Shown: one piece after another, positions 1 to 5,087 of the stretch
How the letters are laid out: each line of letters begins with the position of its first letter
Position numbering within the stretch: the first letter of the stretch is position 1
Origin: an uncultured beta proteobacterium
GTDB taxonomy: Bacteria; Pseudomonadota; Gammaproteobacteria; Burkholderiales; Burkholderiaceae_C
Direction: 5' to 3'
DNA: 5,087 bases
NCBI GenBank assembly: GCA_903944555.1
Contig: CAJASG010000111.1
Coordinates: 1-5,087, forward strand
Translations under genes and position numbers: made by a program
The notes under the pieces: model-generated
What the model was told of the DNA's origin: nothing
The model's input: the letters and a program-made list of their open reading frames with translations, nothing else
Database searches by the model: none

Positions 1-1
1 A

Positions 2-469
2 GCGGTTCGCGATATTCATGAAGAGGTGTTGGAGCGTGGCCATGTGCACACCACACAGGTGCTGTTGCTGGAAACTACCCGTGCCGATGCGGCGCAGGCC
101 AAGTTGTTCAAGCTGCGTACCGGGGCCCAGTTGTTCCACTCGGTGCTGGTGCACTTTGAGGATGGTGTCGCGATCCAGCTGGAAGACCGCCATGTCAACC
201 CGGCCGCCGCACCCGACTACATGGCGGTGGACTTCCAGACCACCACCCCCACGCACTACCTGCTGGAGCATGCACCGCTTACCGAGGCCAGCTACTCCAT
301 CGAGGCTACGCTGCCCAGCCTGCAAGAGGCCAAGCACCTGGGTATCAAGCGCAACGTACCCTGCCTGGTGCTGACCCGCTGCACCGTCAGTGGACCCCAT
401 GTGGCCAGCCTGGGGCGCCTGGTGTACCCCGGCATGCGCTACAGCTTTAGTGGAAACTTTCAGCTATGA
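2..469 (+). CDS. hutC: Histidine utilisation repressor HutC, C-terminal (UTRA) part, 5' end outside window
   Basis: HutC is a GntR-family (HutC subfamily) repressor that releases hut promoters when its UTRA domain binds urocanate. Only the last 155 codons are here. The reading frame is open from base 2, and the N-terminal winged helix lies upstream of the window; full-length HutC is about 230-250 residues, so nearly the whole effector domain is visible. Family-typical stretches are the segment FEDGVAIQLEDRHVNP (about bases 158-202), then DYMAVDF, then THYLLEHAPLTE, and the closing PCLVLTRCT and YPGMRYSFSGNF. The methionine at base 26 is internal to the protein and not a plausible start. The stop codon overlaps the hutD start as ATGA. 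Its place at the head of the visible genes suggests that it is co-transcribed with the enzymes and controls its own operon; no HutC operator is visible here. The assignment to HutC instead of another UTRA regulator rests on both the sequence and the hut context. Confidence 0.93.
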   Translation, partial: AVRDIHEEVLERGHVHTTQVLLLETTRADAAQAKLFKLRTGAQLFHSVLVHFEDGVAIQLEDRHVNPAAAPDYMAVDFQTTTPTHYLLEHAPLTEASYSIEATLPSLQEAKHLGIKRNVPCLVLTRCTVSGPHVASLGRLVYPGMRYSFSGNFQL

Positions 470-1038
470 GCTGGCAGCTTGTTCATTTGGCGGATGTGCC
501 GCCCACCCCCTGGAAAAACGGCGGTGGTACTACCCGCGAGCTGGTCGCTTGGCCGAATGCCGCCGACTGGGTGTGGCGGCTGTCGGTGGCCGAGGTGGCC
601 AGCAGCGGGCCATTCTCCAAGTTCGACGGCGTGCAGCGCTGGTTTGCGGTGCTGGCCGGTGCGGGCGTGCGGCTGCATCTGCAAGCCCCCGGTGGTGTGC
701 AAACCCATGACCTGACCGTCCGCAGCGCGCCTCTGTGTTTTGACGGCGCTGTACCCACCCAGTGTGATCTGCTGGACGGCCCGACGCAGGATTTCAACCT
801 GATGCTGCGCCAAGGCAAAGCCACAGGCCTGGTGCAGCGCATCACCGGAAGTTTTCGGGTAGCAATAGATGCTCCTAAAATCATAGCTGTCTGCGCATAT
901 TCTGCGGGGGCTACAGTGCAATTTGGCACTGAAATACTGCAGCTCCCACTTGGCAGTCTGGCTTGGCAGGCGCTGCCAGCCGGTGCGCAGGTGCAGGTGG
1001 ACGGTGTCGATGCCCTGTACCTGGAGATACACGTATGA
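466..1038 (+). CDS. hutD: HutD family bicupin, accessory protein of histidine utilisation
   Basis: This 190-residue protein belongs to the HutD family (Pfam HutD, bicupin fold). HutD is not an enzyme of the pathway; in Pseudomonas it is described as a governor that limits hut activity, with formylglutamate a proposed ligand. The signature [12 protein letters not shown] is at residues 15-26, followed by the WRLSVAEV block (37-44), [14 protein letters not shown] (47-60) of the first cupin, and [13 protein letters not shown] around residues 103-114, which starts the second half. Length fits the family (about 180-200). The start ATG at 466 overlaps the hutC stop by four bases; only a weak purine-rich GGAA lies about ten bases upstream, so translation probably depends on coupling. 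Residues about 130-160 are encoded by unusually AT-rich DNA resembling a dispersed genomic repeat (separate entry), so the second cupin may be locally altered although the frame is intact. Exact biochemical role is uncertain. Confidence 0.92.
   Translation: MSWQLVHLADVPPTPWKNGGGTTRELVAWPNAADWVWRLSVAEVASSGPFSKFDGVQRWFAVLAGAGVRLHLQAPGGVQTHDLTVRSAPLCFDGAVPTQCDLLDGPTQDFNLMLRQGKATGLVQRITGSFRVAIDAPKIIAVCAYSAGATVQFGTEILQLPLGSLAWQALPAGAQVQVDGVDALYLEIHV
871..925 (+). repeat. Short hairpin-forming interspersed repeat-like element inside hutD
   Basis: A stretch of AT-rich DNA interrupts the GC-rich coding sequence: 24 of the 40 bases from 861 to 900 are A or T. Its core can fold imperfectly: TAGC (884-887) pairs with GCTA (910-913), and CGCA (894-897) pairs with TGCG (903-906), leaving a five-base loop and a mismatched internal loop. 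The layout (ATAGC, then a TGCGCATATTC-like core, then GGGCTACAG and AATTTGG) resembles small intergenic elements I recall as abundant in Comamonadaceae genomes. That likeness is from memory and not from a search, and the edges are approximate. Here it is read in frame without a stop, giving residues that roughly line up with the second-cupin strand of other HutD proteins. An alternative is ordinary hutD sequence with drifted codon use. Confidence 0.5.
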
Positions 1039-2264
1039 CACTCAAACTCTGGACCCACTGCAATGTGGCGACCCTGCAGGCCGGCACCGTAGCTGGCGCA
1101 CCGGCGCAACCCTACGGTTTAGTTGATGACGCTGCACTGGTGGTAGAAGGTGCAACGGTGCTGTGGGTCGGCCCACGCGCGCAACTGCCACCGCAGCTGG
1201 AGGCTCGCTGCACCCAGCGCTTTGATGCCGGTGGTGCCCTCATTACCCCTGGCCTGATCGACTGTCATACCCACCTGGTCTACGGTGGCGACCGCGCGGC
1301 CGAGTTTGAGCTGCGCCTGAATGGCGCCAGCTACGAAGACATTGCACGCAGTGGCGGTGGCATCACTTCGACTGTGCAGGCCACCCGTGCGGCGACCCCT
1401 GAGGCACTGACCACGCAAAGCACCCGGCGCTTGAAACAACTAATGGCCGAGGGCGTCACCACGGTCGAGATCAAGTCAGGCTACGGTCTGGCGCTGGAGC
1501 AAGAGCGCAAGTGCCTGCAAGTCGCGCGCGGCTTGGGGCAGCGCCACGCGGTGGACATCCGCACCACCTTTTTGGGGGCCCACGCCTTGCCGCCCGAGTT
1601 TGCCGGGCGCGCCGACGACTACATCGATTTAGTGCTGCTCATGCTGCCCGCGCTCCATGGCGAAGGTCTGGTTGATGCGGTGGACGCCTTTTGCGAGCGC
1701 ATCGCCTTCAGCCCGGCGCAGACTGCCCGCGTGTTTGCCGCGGCGCGTGCCCTGGGCTTGCCGGTCAAGCTGCATGCCGAGCAGCTCAGCGACAGCGGCG
1801 GTGCAGCCATGGCCGCCGGTTTTGCTGCCACCAGCTGCGACCACCTGGAGTGGTTGTCCGACGCCGGTGCAGCGGCGATGGCGGCTGCTGGCAGCGTGGC
1901 CGTGCTTTTGCCCGGCGCGTTTTACTTTTTACGCGAAACCAAGTTGCCCCCGGTAGAGATCCTGCGTCGCCATGGCGTACCCATCGCCATCTCCACCGAC
2001 AGCAACCCCGGCAGCTCGCCCTGCACCTCGCTCTTGCTGATGCTCAACATGGCCTGTACCTTGTTTCGCCTGACGCCCGAAGAGGCTCTGGCCGGTGTCA
2101 CCCGCGTTGCTGCGCAGGCCCTGGGGCTGAAGGACCGGGGCGTGCTGGCCCCCGGCATGCGGGCCGACTTTGTGTTGTGGGACGTGCAGCGCCCGGCGCA
2201 ACTGGCCTATGCATTGGGCGCGAATCCAGCCATTCAAACCATTTTTAACGGGGAAGCCCGATGA
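1035..2264 (+). CDS. hutI: Imidazolonepropionase HutI (EC 3.5.2.7)
   Basis: HutI hydrolyses 4-imidazolone-5-propanoate to N-formimino-L-glutamate, the third step of histidine breakdown, in the cytoplasm. It is a metal-dependent amidohydrolase-superfamily TIM barrel. From the ATG at 1035 the protein has 409 residues, normal for the family. Visible landmarks are [16 protein letters not shown] with metal-binding H78 and H80, [30 protein letters not shown] with metal ligand H247 and the adjacent catalytic-type E249, CDHLEWLSD, and [10 protein letters not shown] with metal ligand D322. These positions match the known Bacillus subtilis enzyme pattern (H80, H82, H249, D324) with a shift of two. An upstream in-frame ATG at 963 lies inside hutD and would add 24 non-homologous residues; the chosen start has a TGGAGA ribosome-binding site at 1022-1027 and makes an ATGA overlap with hutD. 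No key residue is missing. Confidence 0.97.
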   Translation: MTLKLWTHCNVATLQAGTVAGAPAQPYGLVDDAALVVEGATVLWVGPRAQLPPQLEARCTQRFDAGGALITPGLIDCHTHLVYGGDRAAEFELRLNGASYEDIARSGGGITSTVQATRAATPEALTTQSTRRLKQLMAEGVTTVEIKSGYGLALEQERKCLQVARGLGQRHAVDIRTTFLGAHALPPEFAGRADDYIDLVLLMLPALHGEGLVDAVDAFCERIAFSPAQTARVFAAARALGLPVKLHAEQLSDSGGAAMAAGFAATSCDHLEWLSDAGAAAMAAAGSVAVLLPGAFYFLRETKLPPVEILRRHGVPIAISTDSNPGSSPCTSLLLMLNMACTLFRLTPEEALAGVTRVAAQALGLKDRGVLAPGMRADFVLWDVQRPAQLAYALGANPAIQTIFNGEAR

Positions 2265-3070
2265 CCTACACCTTGCAATGCGGCAGTGTGCCGCTCCTGG
2301 TCAGCATGCCGCACGTTGGCACCGAGATACCCGCCGATTTGCAACAGGCTTATGTGCCCCGCGCCTTGGCGGTGGAGGACACCGACTGGCATTTGCACCG
2401 CCTGTACGACTGCCTGCCCGCGCTAGGGGCCAGTGTGCTCAAGCCCCGTATGTCACGCTATGTGATCGACTTGAACCGCCCGCCGGACGATGCGCCCATG
2501 TACCCCGGTGCGTCCAACACCGAGTTGTGCCCGACCCGATTTTTCACCGGTGACCCTCTGTACCGCGAGGGCTGCGCGCCCGATGCCAGCGAGCGCGCCC
2601 GCCGCCGCGAAGTCTATTGGCAGCCCTACCACGCGGCCCTGGCGGCCGAGTTGGCGCGCATCAAGGCCCTACACGGCTACGCGCTGTTGTGGGACGCCCA
2701 CAGCATCCGCTCCCAGATACCCTGGCTGTTTGAAGGCACCTTGCCTGGGTTGAACATTGGAACGGCCAATGGCCACAGCGCCGACGCGTCCATTGCCATT
2801 GCGGTGGAACAGGCCTGTGCACAGAGCAGCCAGATCAGCCAGATCAGTCATGTACTGAATGGCCGTTTCAAAGGCGGCTTTATTACCCGCAACTACGGTG
2901 TGCCTGCCTTTCAGGTGCACGCGGTTCAATTGGAGATGTGCCAAAACCTGTACATGCAGGAAGTTGCACCGTTTGACTACGACGCGGCGCGGGCCGCCAA
3001 GGTGCAGCCCTTGCTGCACAAATTGCTCAGCCACGCTTTGGAAGCCTGCAAGGAACTGTATGACCGCTGA
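2261..3070 (+). CDS. hutG: N-formylglutamate amidohydrolase HutG (EC 3.5.1.68)
   Basis: The 269-residue product matches the N-formylglutamate amidohydrolase family (FGase), which cleaves N-formyl-L-glutamate to glutamate and formate, the last step of the five-step histidine pathway. Visible conserved blocks are LLVSMPHVG (H18), VEDTDWHLH (D40 and D42), [12 protein letters not shown] (64-75), [10 protein letters not shown] (D145, H147), [13 protein letters not shown], and the near C-terminal HAVQLEM; the histidine and acidic residues are of the kind expected to bind the catalytic metal. It is not the unrelated arginase-like formimidoylglutamase that is also called HutG in Bacillus and enterics. 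The start has a good GGGGAAG ribosome-binding site (2250-2256) and overlaps the hutI stop as ATGA. The presence of hutF directly downstream supports the formylglutamate route. A short in-frame 9-base tandem repeat (QSS-QIS-QIS) precedes the GRFKGG block and looks like a tolerated loop expansion. Confidence 0.95.
   Translation: MTYTLQCGSVPLLVSMPHVGTEIPADLQQAYVPRALAVEDTDWHLHRLYDCLPALGASVLKPRMSRYVIDLNRPPDDAPMYPGASNTELCPTRFFTGDPLYREGCAPDASERARRREVYWQPYHAALAAELARIKALHGYALLWDAHSIRSQIPWLFEGTLPGLNIGTANGHSADASIAIAVEQACAQSSQISQISHVLNGRFKGGFITRNYGVPAFQVHAVQLEMCQNLYMQEVAPFDYDAARAAKVQPLLHKLLSHALEACKELYDR
2822..2848 (+). repeat. Three tandem 9-base units within hutG
   Basis: Three adjacent 9-base units (CAGAGCAGC, CAGATCAGC, CAGATCAGT) encode QSS, QIS and QIS. 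The second and third differ by a single base. The unit is a multiple of three, so gain or loss would keep the frame. It is most likely a small slippage-generated expansion in a surface loop; no function is evident. Confidence 0.7.
3050..3055 (+). promoter_or_regulatory. Ribosome-binding site fixing the hutF start
   Basis: AAGGAA lies within the last codons of hutG, four bases before the ATG at 3060. It decides the start of hutF: the open frame extends upstream to an ATG at 2859, but that part is hutG read in another frame and shows no likeness to HutF. Confidence 0.75.
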
Positions 3071-4472
3071 TGTCAGCCACTTTTATTGCCCCCAAGCCTG
3101 GGTGCAGGGCGCTTGGGCCCGTGACGTGCTGTTGAGCGTGGATGCCTCGGGCCACTGGAGCGATGTGCAGACTGATATGCCCGCGTCACTGTGCGAAGGG
3201 GCGCGCGTGCTGCCAGGCCCGGTGTTGCCGGGCATGGTCAACGCGCACAGCCACGCCTTTCAACGGGCCATTTGCGGCTTGACCGAGCGCCGCAGCGGTG
3301 CCGCAGGAGCGGCCAGTGACGACTTTTGGAGCTGGCGAGACCGCATGTATTCGGCCGCCCAGCGCATCACACCGGACCAACTGGAGTCCATCGCAAGCCT
3401 GTTGTATGCCGAGCTGTTGATGGCCGGTTACACCCAAGTGTGTGAGTTTCACTACCTGCACAACGCCTTGCCCGGTCACACCCATGCCGACCCCTTGGAC
3501 ATGTCCATGGCCCTGGTGCGGGCGGCGCACAAAGTTGGCATGGGGTTGACGCTCTTGCCCACCCTGTACATGCGCTCTGGCTTTGGTGCGGCAGGTCTGC
3601 GCGAAGACCAGCAGCGCTTTGCTTCCACGCCCGACAGCATCTTGCGCCTGGTGGACGACCTGCAAATGCAGGTGCGCGGGCTGGAGAACTTCAACGTCGG
3701 CGTGGCCCTGCACTCCCTGCGCGCCGCCGACGGCAGTGCCATTGCCGAAGTCGCCGCCTATGCCACCGCGCACCAGTTGCCGGTGCACATCCACATTGCC
3801 GAGCAAACGCAAGAGGTGCAAGACTGCATTGCCCACACCGGGCGCAGGCCGATCGAGTGGCTGCTGGAAAACTTGCCTGTCAATGCGCGCTGGAACCTGG
3901 TGCATGCCACCCACACCACGCCCGTTGAATTGCAAGGTGTTCAAGCGGCAGGTGCTGCCATCGTCATCTGCCCCAGCACCGAAGCCAACTTGGGCGACGG
4001 CGTGTTTGACTATTCGGGCTACGCCGCACTGGATGGCAACTGGTCCATAGGCTCGGACAGCCACGTCACCCGCAGCTGGACCGAAGAGCTGCGCCTGTTG
4101 GAATACTCCCAGCGCCTGACCCAGCGCAAGCGCAACGTGGCCGCGCAGCATGGGGCTAGTAGCAGCACGGCGGCCAACCTATTTGAAGCGGCATTGGCCG
4201 GTGGCCATGCCGCCACGGCCCAGCCGTTGGGTGCCATTGTGTTGGGCAACCGCGCTGACTTTTGCGTGCTGGACGAACACGCACCATCGCTCCTGGGTGT
4301 GCCCGGTGACCACATGCTGGACGCCCTGGTGTTCTCCAGCCCGGACGCCAAGCCGCTGTCTGTTTACGTGGGCGGGCGGCTGCGGGTGGAGCGGGGCGCG
4401 CCGGTGGGTGCTGCCTGGCCCGGTATGGCCCACGACTACGCGGCCACTATGAAGGCGCTCTGGCGCACCTGA
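3060..4472 (+). CDS. hutF: Formimidoylglutamate deiminase HutF (EC 3.5.3.13)
   Basis: HutF removes the imino group of N-formimino-L-glutamate as ammonia, giving N-formyl-L-glutamate, the substrate of HutG. It is a cytoplasmic, zinc-dependent amidohydrolase-superfamily enzyme related to guanine deaminase-type proteins. From the ATG at 3060 it has 470 residues, slightly longer than the usual 450-460. Motifs in order are PGMVNAHSHAFQRAICG with metal ligands H63 and H65, FHYLHN, VHIHIAEQTQEV with ligand H245 and catalytic-type E248, NLVHATHTT with H282, CPSTEANLGDG, and GSDSHV with ligand D333. These keep the spacing of the Pseudomonas aeruginosa enzyme (H56/H58, H232, E235, H269, D320), the later ones shifted by 13, so a small insertion lies between the HxH motif and the barrel centre. 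The start overlaps hutG by 11 bases. It is the last hut gene seen; its 3' end overlaps a convergent minus-strand gene by 37 bases. Confidence 0.96.
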   Translation: MTADVSHFYCPQAWVQGAWARDVLLSVDASGHWSDVQTDMPASLCEGARVLPGPVLPGMVNAHSHAFQRAICGLTERRSGAAGAASDDFWSWRDRMYSAAQRITPDQLESIASLLYAELLMAGYTQVCEFHYLHNALPGHTHADPLDMSMALVRAAHKVGMGLTLLPTLYMRSGFGAAGLREDQQRFASTPDSILRLVDDLQMQVRGLENFNVGVALHSLRAADGSAIAEVAAYATAHQLPVHIHIAEQTQEVQDCIAHTGRRPIEWLLENLPVNARWNLVHATHTTPVELQGVQAAGAAIVICPSTEANLGDGVFDYSGYAALDGNWSIGSDSHVTRSWTEELRLLEYSQRLTQRKRNVAAQHGASSSTAANLFEAALAGGHAATAQPLGAIVLGNRADFCVLDEHAPSLLGVPGDHMLDALVFSSPDAKPLSVYVGGRLRVERGAPVGAAWPGMAHDYAATMKALWRT

Positions 4473-4735
4473 CTCGGCGAACCACGCTTGGGCGTTGCAG
4501 AACGCGCCGGTGAACCACGCAGCAAGTCGATTCGGGCGCTGGGCTCCCCGGACATCCAGACCGTCACGTCCTGTGGCGCATCCCATTGCTCGCCAGTACG
4601 CAGCCAAACATCGTCGGACTGACCTTCCAGGGTGAGCCACAGTGTTCCCGCATTGACCCGGATACGGTTGCCCGCTTTCAGGTGCATGCGACTGGGCTTG
4701 CCAGTGTGGAGTTCAAACAGTTCAAGTCGGTACAT
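4436..4735 (-). CDS. DUF2917 domain protein of unknown function
   Basis: This 99-residue protein resembles the DUF2917 family (small, beta-rich, function unknown). The recognisable part is the middle, residues about 17-55: MHLKAGNRIRVNAGTLWLTL, then EGQSDDVWLRTGEQW, which fits the family pattern of a G-x-x-x-R-V strand, a G-x-L/V-W-L-T turn and an acidic D-x-W/F-L-x-x-G-E segment. I see no signal peptide, membrane helix or catalytic motif. The C-terminal 30 residues are low-complexity, with RGSP occurring twice 11 residues apart, and do not look conserved. A longer frame starts at 4795, but the ATG at 4735 has a strong AAAGGAG site just upstream and begins the family-like sequence, so I chose it. 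It is transcribed away from a GntR-type regulator gene, a neighbour pairing I recall as frequent in Burkholderiales, and converges on hutF with a 37-base overlap. Confidence 0.8.
   Translation of the reverse strand: MYRLELFELHTGKPSRMHLKAGNRIRVNAGTLWLTLEGQSDDVWLRTGEQWDAPQDVTVWMSGEPSARIDLLRGSPARSATPKRGSPSQVRQSAFIVAA
4475..4520. repeat. Imperfect direct repeat in the 3' part of the DUF2917 gene
   Basis: The 13-base sequence CGGCGAACCACGC at 4475-4487 recurs as CGGTGAACCACGC at 4508-4520, 12 of 13 bases identical and 33 bases apart. The offset is 11 codons, so on the minus strand both copies encode RGSP in the same frame. It suggests a local duplication in a weakly constrained tail. Confidence 0.6.
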
Positions 4736-4740
4736 AGAGG

Positions 4741-4747
4741 CTCCTTT
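4741..4747 (-). promoter_or_regulatory. Strong ribosome-binding site of the DUF2917 gene
   Basis: On the minus strand the sequence AAAGGAG stands five bases before the ATG at 4735. It is the best Shine-Dalgarno match in the window and is the reason for preferring this start over the in-frame ATG at 4795, which has no comparable site. Confidence 0.8.
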
Positions 4748-4810
4748 GAAAGCGGTCGCCGGCTGCAGGGCTTGTTGCCTTGACGACAGTCTCAATGTAA
4801 ACTGAGAACC

Positions 4811-4878
4811 GTGACACTACCGGTACAGTTATATGGATACAAGGTGCAACTGGCCTGGTTCTGTCACCTGTACAGTAA
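4811..4878. promoter_or_regulatory. Candidate operator in the divergent DUF2917 / GntR-type intergenic region
   Basis: The 165-base gap between the two divergent starts (4736-4900) contains several short repeats. GTACAGTTA (4823-4831) and GTACAGTAA (4870-4878) form a direct repeat with 47 bases between starts, 8 of 9 identical. GTGACA (4811-4816) and TGTCAC (4862-4867) are inverted copies. CTGTACAG (4868-4875) is a perfect palindrome, and ACTGG/CCTGG (4849-4858) sit side by side. MocR-type regulators are known to bind direct repeats next to their own gene, often in a shared divergent promoter, which makes autoregulation here plausible. I could not find a convincing -35/-10 pair on either strand; TTGACG at 4780-4785 is the best -35-like hexamer on the + strand but lacks a good partner. 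All of this is inference from repeats. Confidence 0.4.
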
Positions 4879-4900
4879 CGACCCGTTCTCTTGGAAATCT

Positions 4901-5087
4901 ATGGCAAATACCGCACTTTCCGTGCACCCGAACACCGCAGCCGACAGCACCGCAGTGCTGATGGCCAAGACCAGTTTGGTCGATCAAATCGTTCAGTGGA
5001 CCGAACGCCGTATGGCGGAGCAGGTGTTTCGACCTGGCATGCGCATGCCTTCAGTGCGGGAGTTGGCCGCAGAGCGTGGCGTATCCC
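4901..5087 (+). CDS. GntR-family regulator, probably MocR-type with aminotransferase-like domain; N-terminus only
   Basis: The first 62 codons of a transcription factor are present before the window ends. Residues 26-41 (LVDQIVQWTERRMAEQ) form the first helix of a GntR winged helix-turn-helix, and residues 44-62 (RPGMRMPSVRELAAERGVS) carry the classic P-S-x-R-x-L-A turn leading to the recognition helix. The roughly 25-residue leader before helix one, and the divergent DUF2917 neighbour, fit MocR-type proteins in which this domain is fused to a fold-type I PLP aminotransferase-like domain; that domain would lie outside the window, so the subfamily is inferred. The ATG at 4901 has only a weak GGA at 4893-4895; an internal ATG at 4961 would still keep the DNA-binding domain. 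The effector and targets cannot be told from this fragment. It could also be another GntR subfamily. Confidence 0.8.
   Translation, partial: MANTALSVHPNTAADSTAVLMAKTSLVDQIVQWTERRMAEQVFRPGMRMPSVRELAAERGVS

Noticed and set aside
963..1034. Longer N-terminus for hutI
   Set aside because: The 24 additional residues come from hutD out of frame, and the ATG at 1035 is in the same coupled arrangement as the other genes.
460..1041. Minus-strand open frame (193 codons) covering hutD
   Set aside because: It mirrors hutD almost exactly, shows no family likeness, and is explained by codon bias of the real gene on the other strand.
2859..3059. Longer N-terminus for hutF
   Set aside because: The extra 67 residues are hutG read in another frame, arginine- and cysteine-rich, and unlike HutF. 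The ATG at 3060 has a good ribosome-binding site.
3186..4151. Long minus-strand open frame (321 codons) opposite hutF
   Set aside because: The translation has no recognisable domain and lies wholly antisense to a gene with all HutF catalytic motifs. Such long antisense frames are common in GC-rich genomes.
4586..4783. Plus-strand 65-codon open frame between hutF and the GntR-type gene
   Set aside because: It is antisense to the DUF2917 gene, has no family likeness, and its codons reflect the opposite strand.
4796..4834. Possible promoter elements (TGTAAACT at 4796-4803, TTATAT at 4829-4834)
   Set aside because: Neither has a well-spaced -35 partner on the + strand, and the minus-strand pairings are equally weak, so I do not call a promoter position.
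4868..4875. CTGTACAG palindrome as a HutC operator
   Set aside because: HutC sites described in Pseudomonas are longer TGTA-(AT-rich)-TACA palindromes upstream of hut genes. This one lies beyond the operon, before an unrelated regulator, and lacks the AT centre.

Overview
This window is most likely chromosomal DNA from a beta-proteobacterium of the order Burkholderiales, probably family Comamonadaceae (Rhodoferax, Polaromonas or a relative). The evidence is the GC-rich codon use, the makeup of the hut cluster, the divergent DUF2917 / GntR-type pair, and a short AT-rich hairpin element inside hutD that resembles an interspersed repeat I associate with that family. The genus is an inference; there is no rRNA or other marker gene here.

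Bases 1-4472 hold the distal part of a histidine-utilisation (hut) operon, all on the + strand and tightly packed: the 3' part of hutC (urocanate-responsive repressor), then hutD (bicupin accessory protein), hutI (imidazolonepropionase), hutG (N-formylglutamate amidohydrolase) and hutF (formiminoglutamate deiminase). The first three junctions are 4-base ATGA overlaps and the fourth is an 11-base overlap, so the genes are probably on one mRNA and translationally coupled. Together they complete the pathway from imidazolonepropionate: HutI makes N-formimino-glutamate, HutF deiminates it to N-formyl-glutamate plus ammonia, and HutG hydrolyses that to glutamate plus formate. This is the two-step formylglutamate route, not the one-step formimidoylglutamase route. 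Histidase (hutH), urocanase (hutU) and any transporter are not in the window; they would be expected upstream of hutC or elsewhere.

Bases 4436-4735 carry a small minus-strand DUF2917 gene whose 3' end overlaps the 3' end of hutF by 37 bases. Bases 4736-4900 form a divergent intergenic region with short direct and inverted repeats that could be an operator. From 4901 to the window end is the start of a + strand GntR-type regulator, probably a MocR-type (aminotransferase-fused) protein, cut off after 62 codons.

Overall this is a well-understood catabolic locus beside a poorly understood regulator/DUF pair. I see no CRISPR array, tRNA, rRNA, insertion sequence, phage gene or clear new system. 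The points most worth a second look are the repeat-like element read in frame within hutD, the tail-to-tail overlap of hutF with the DUF2917 gene, and the candidate operator between the DUF2917 and GntR-type genes.
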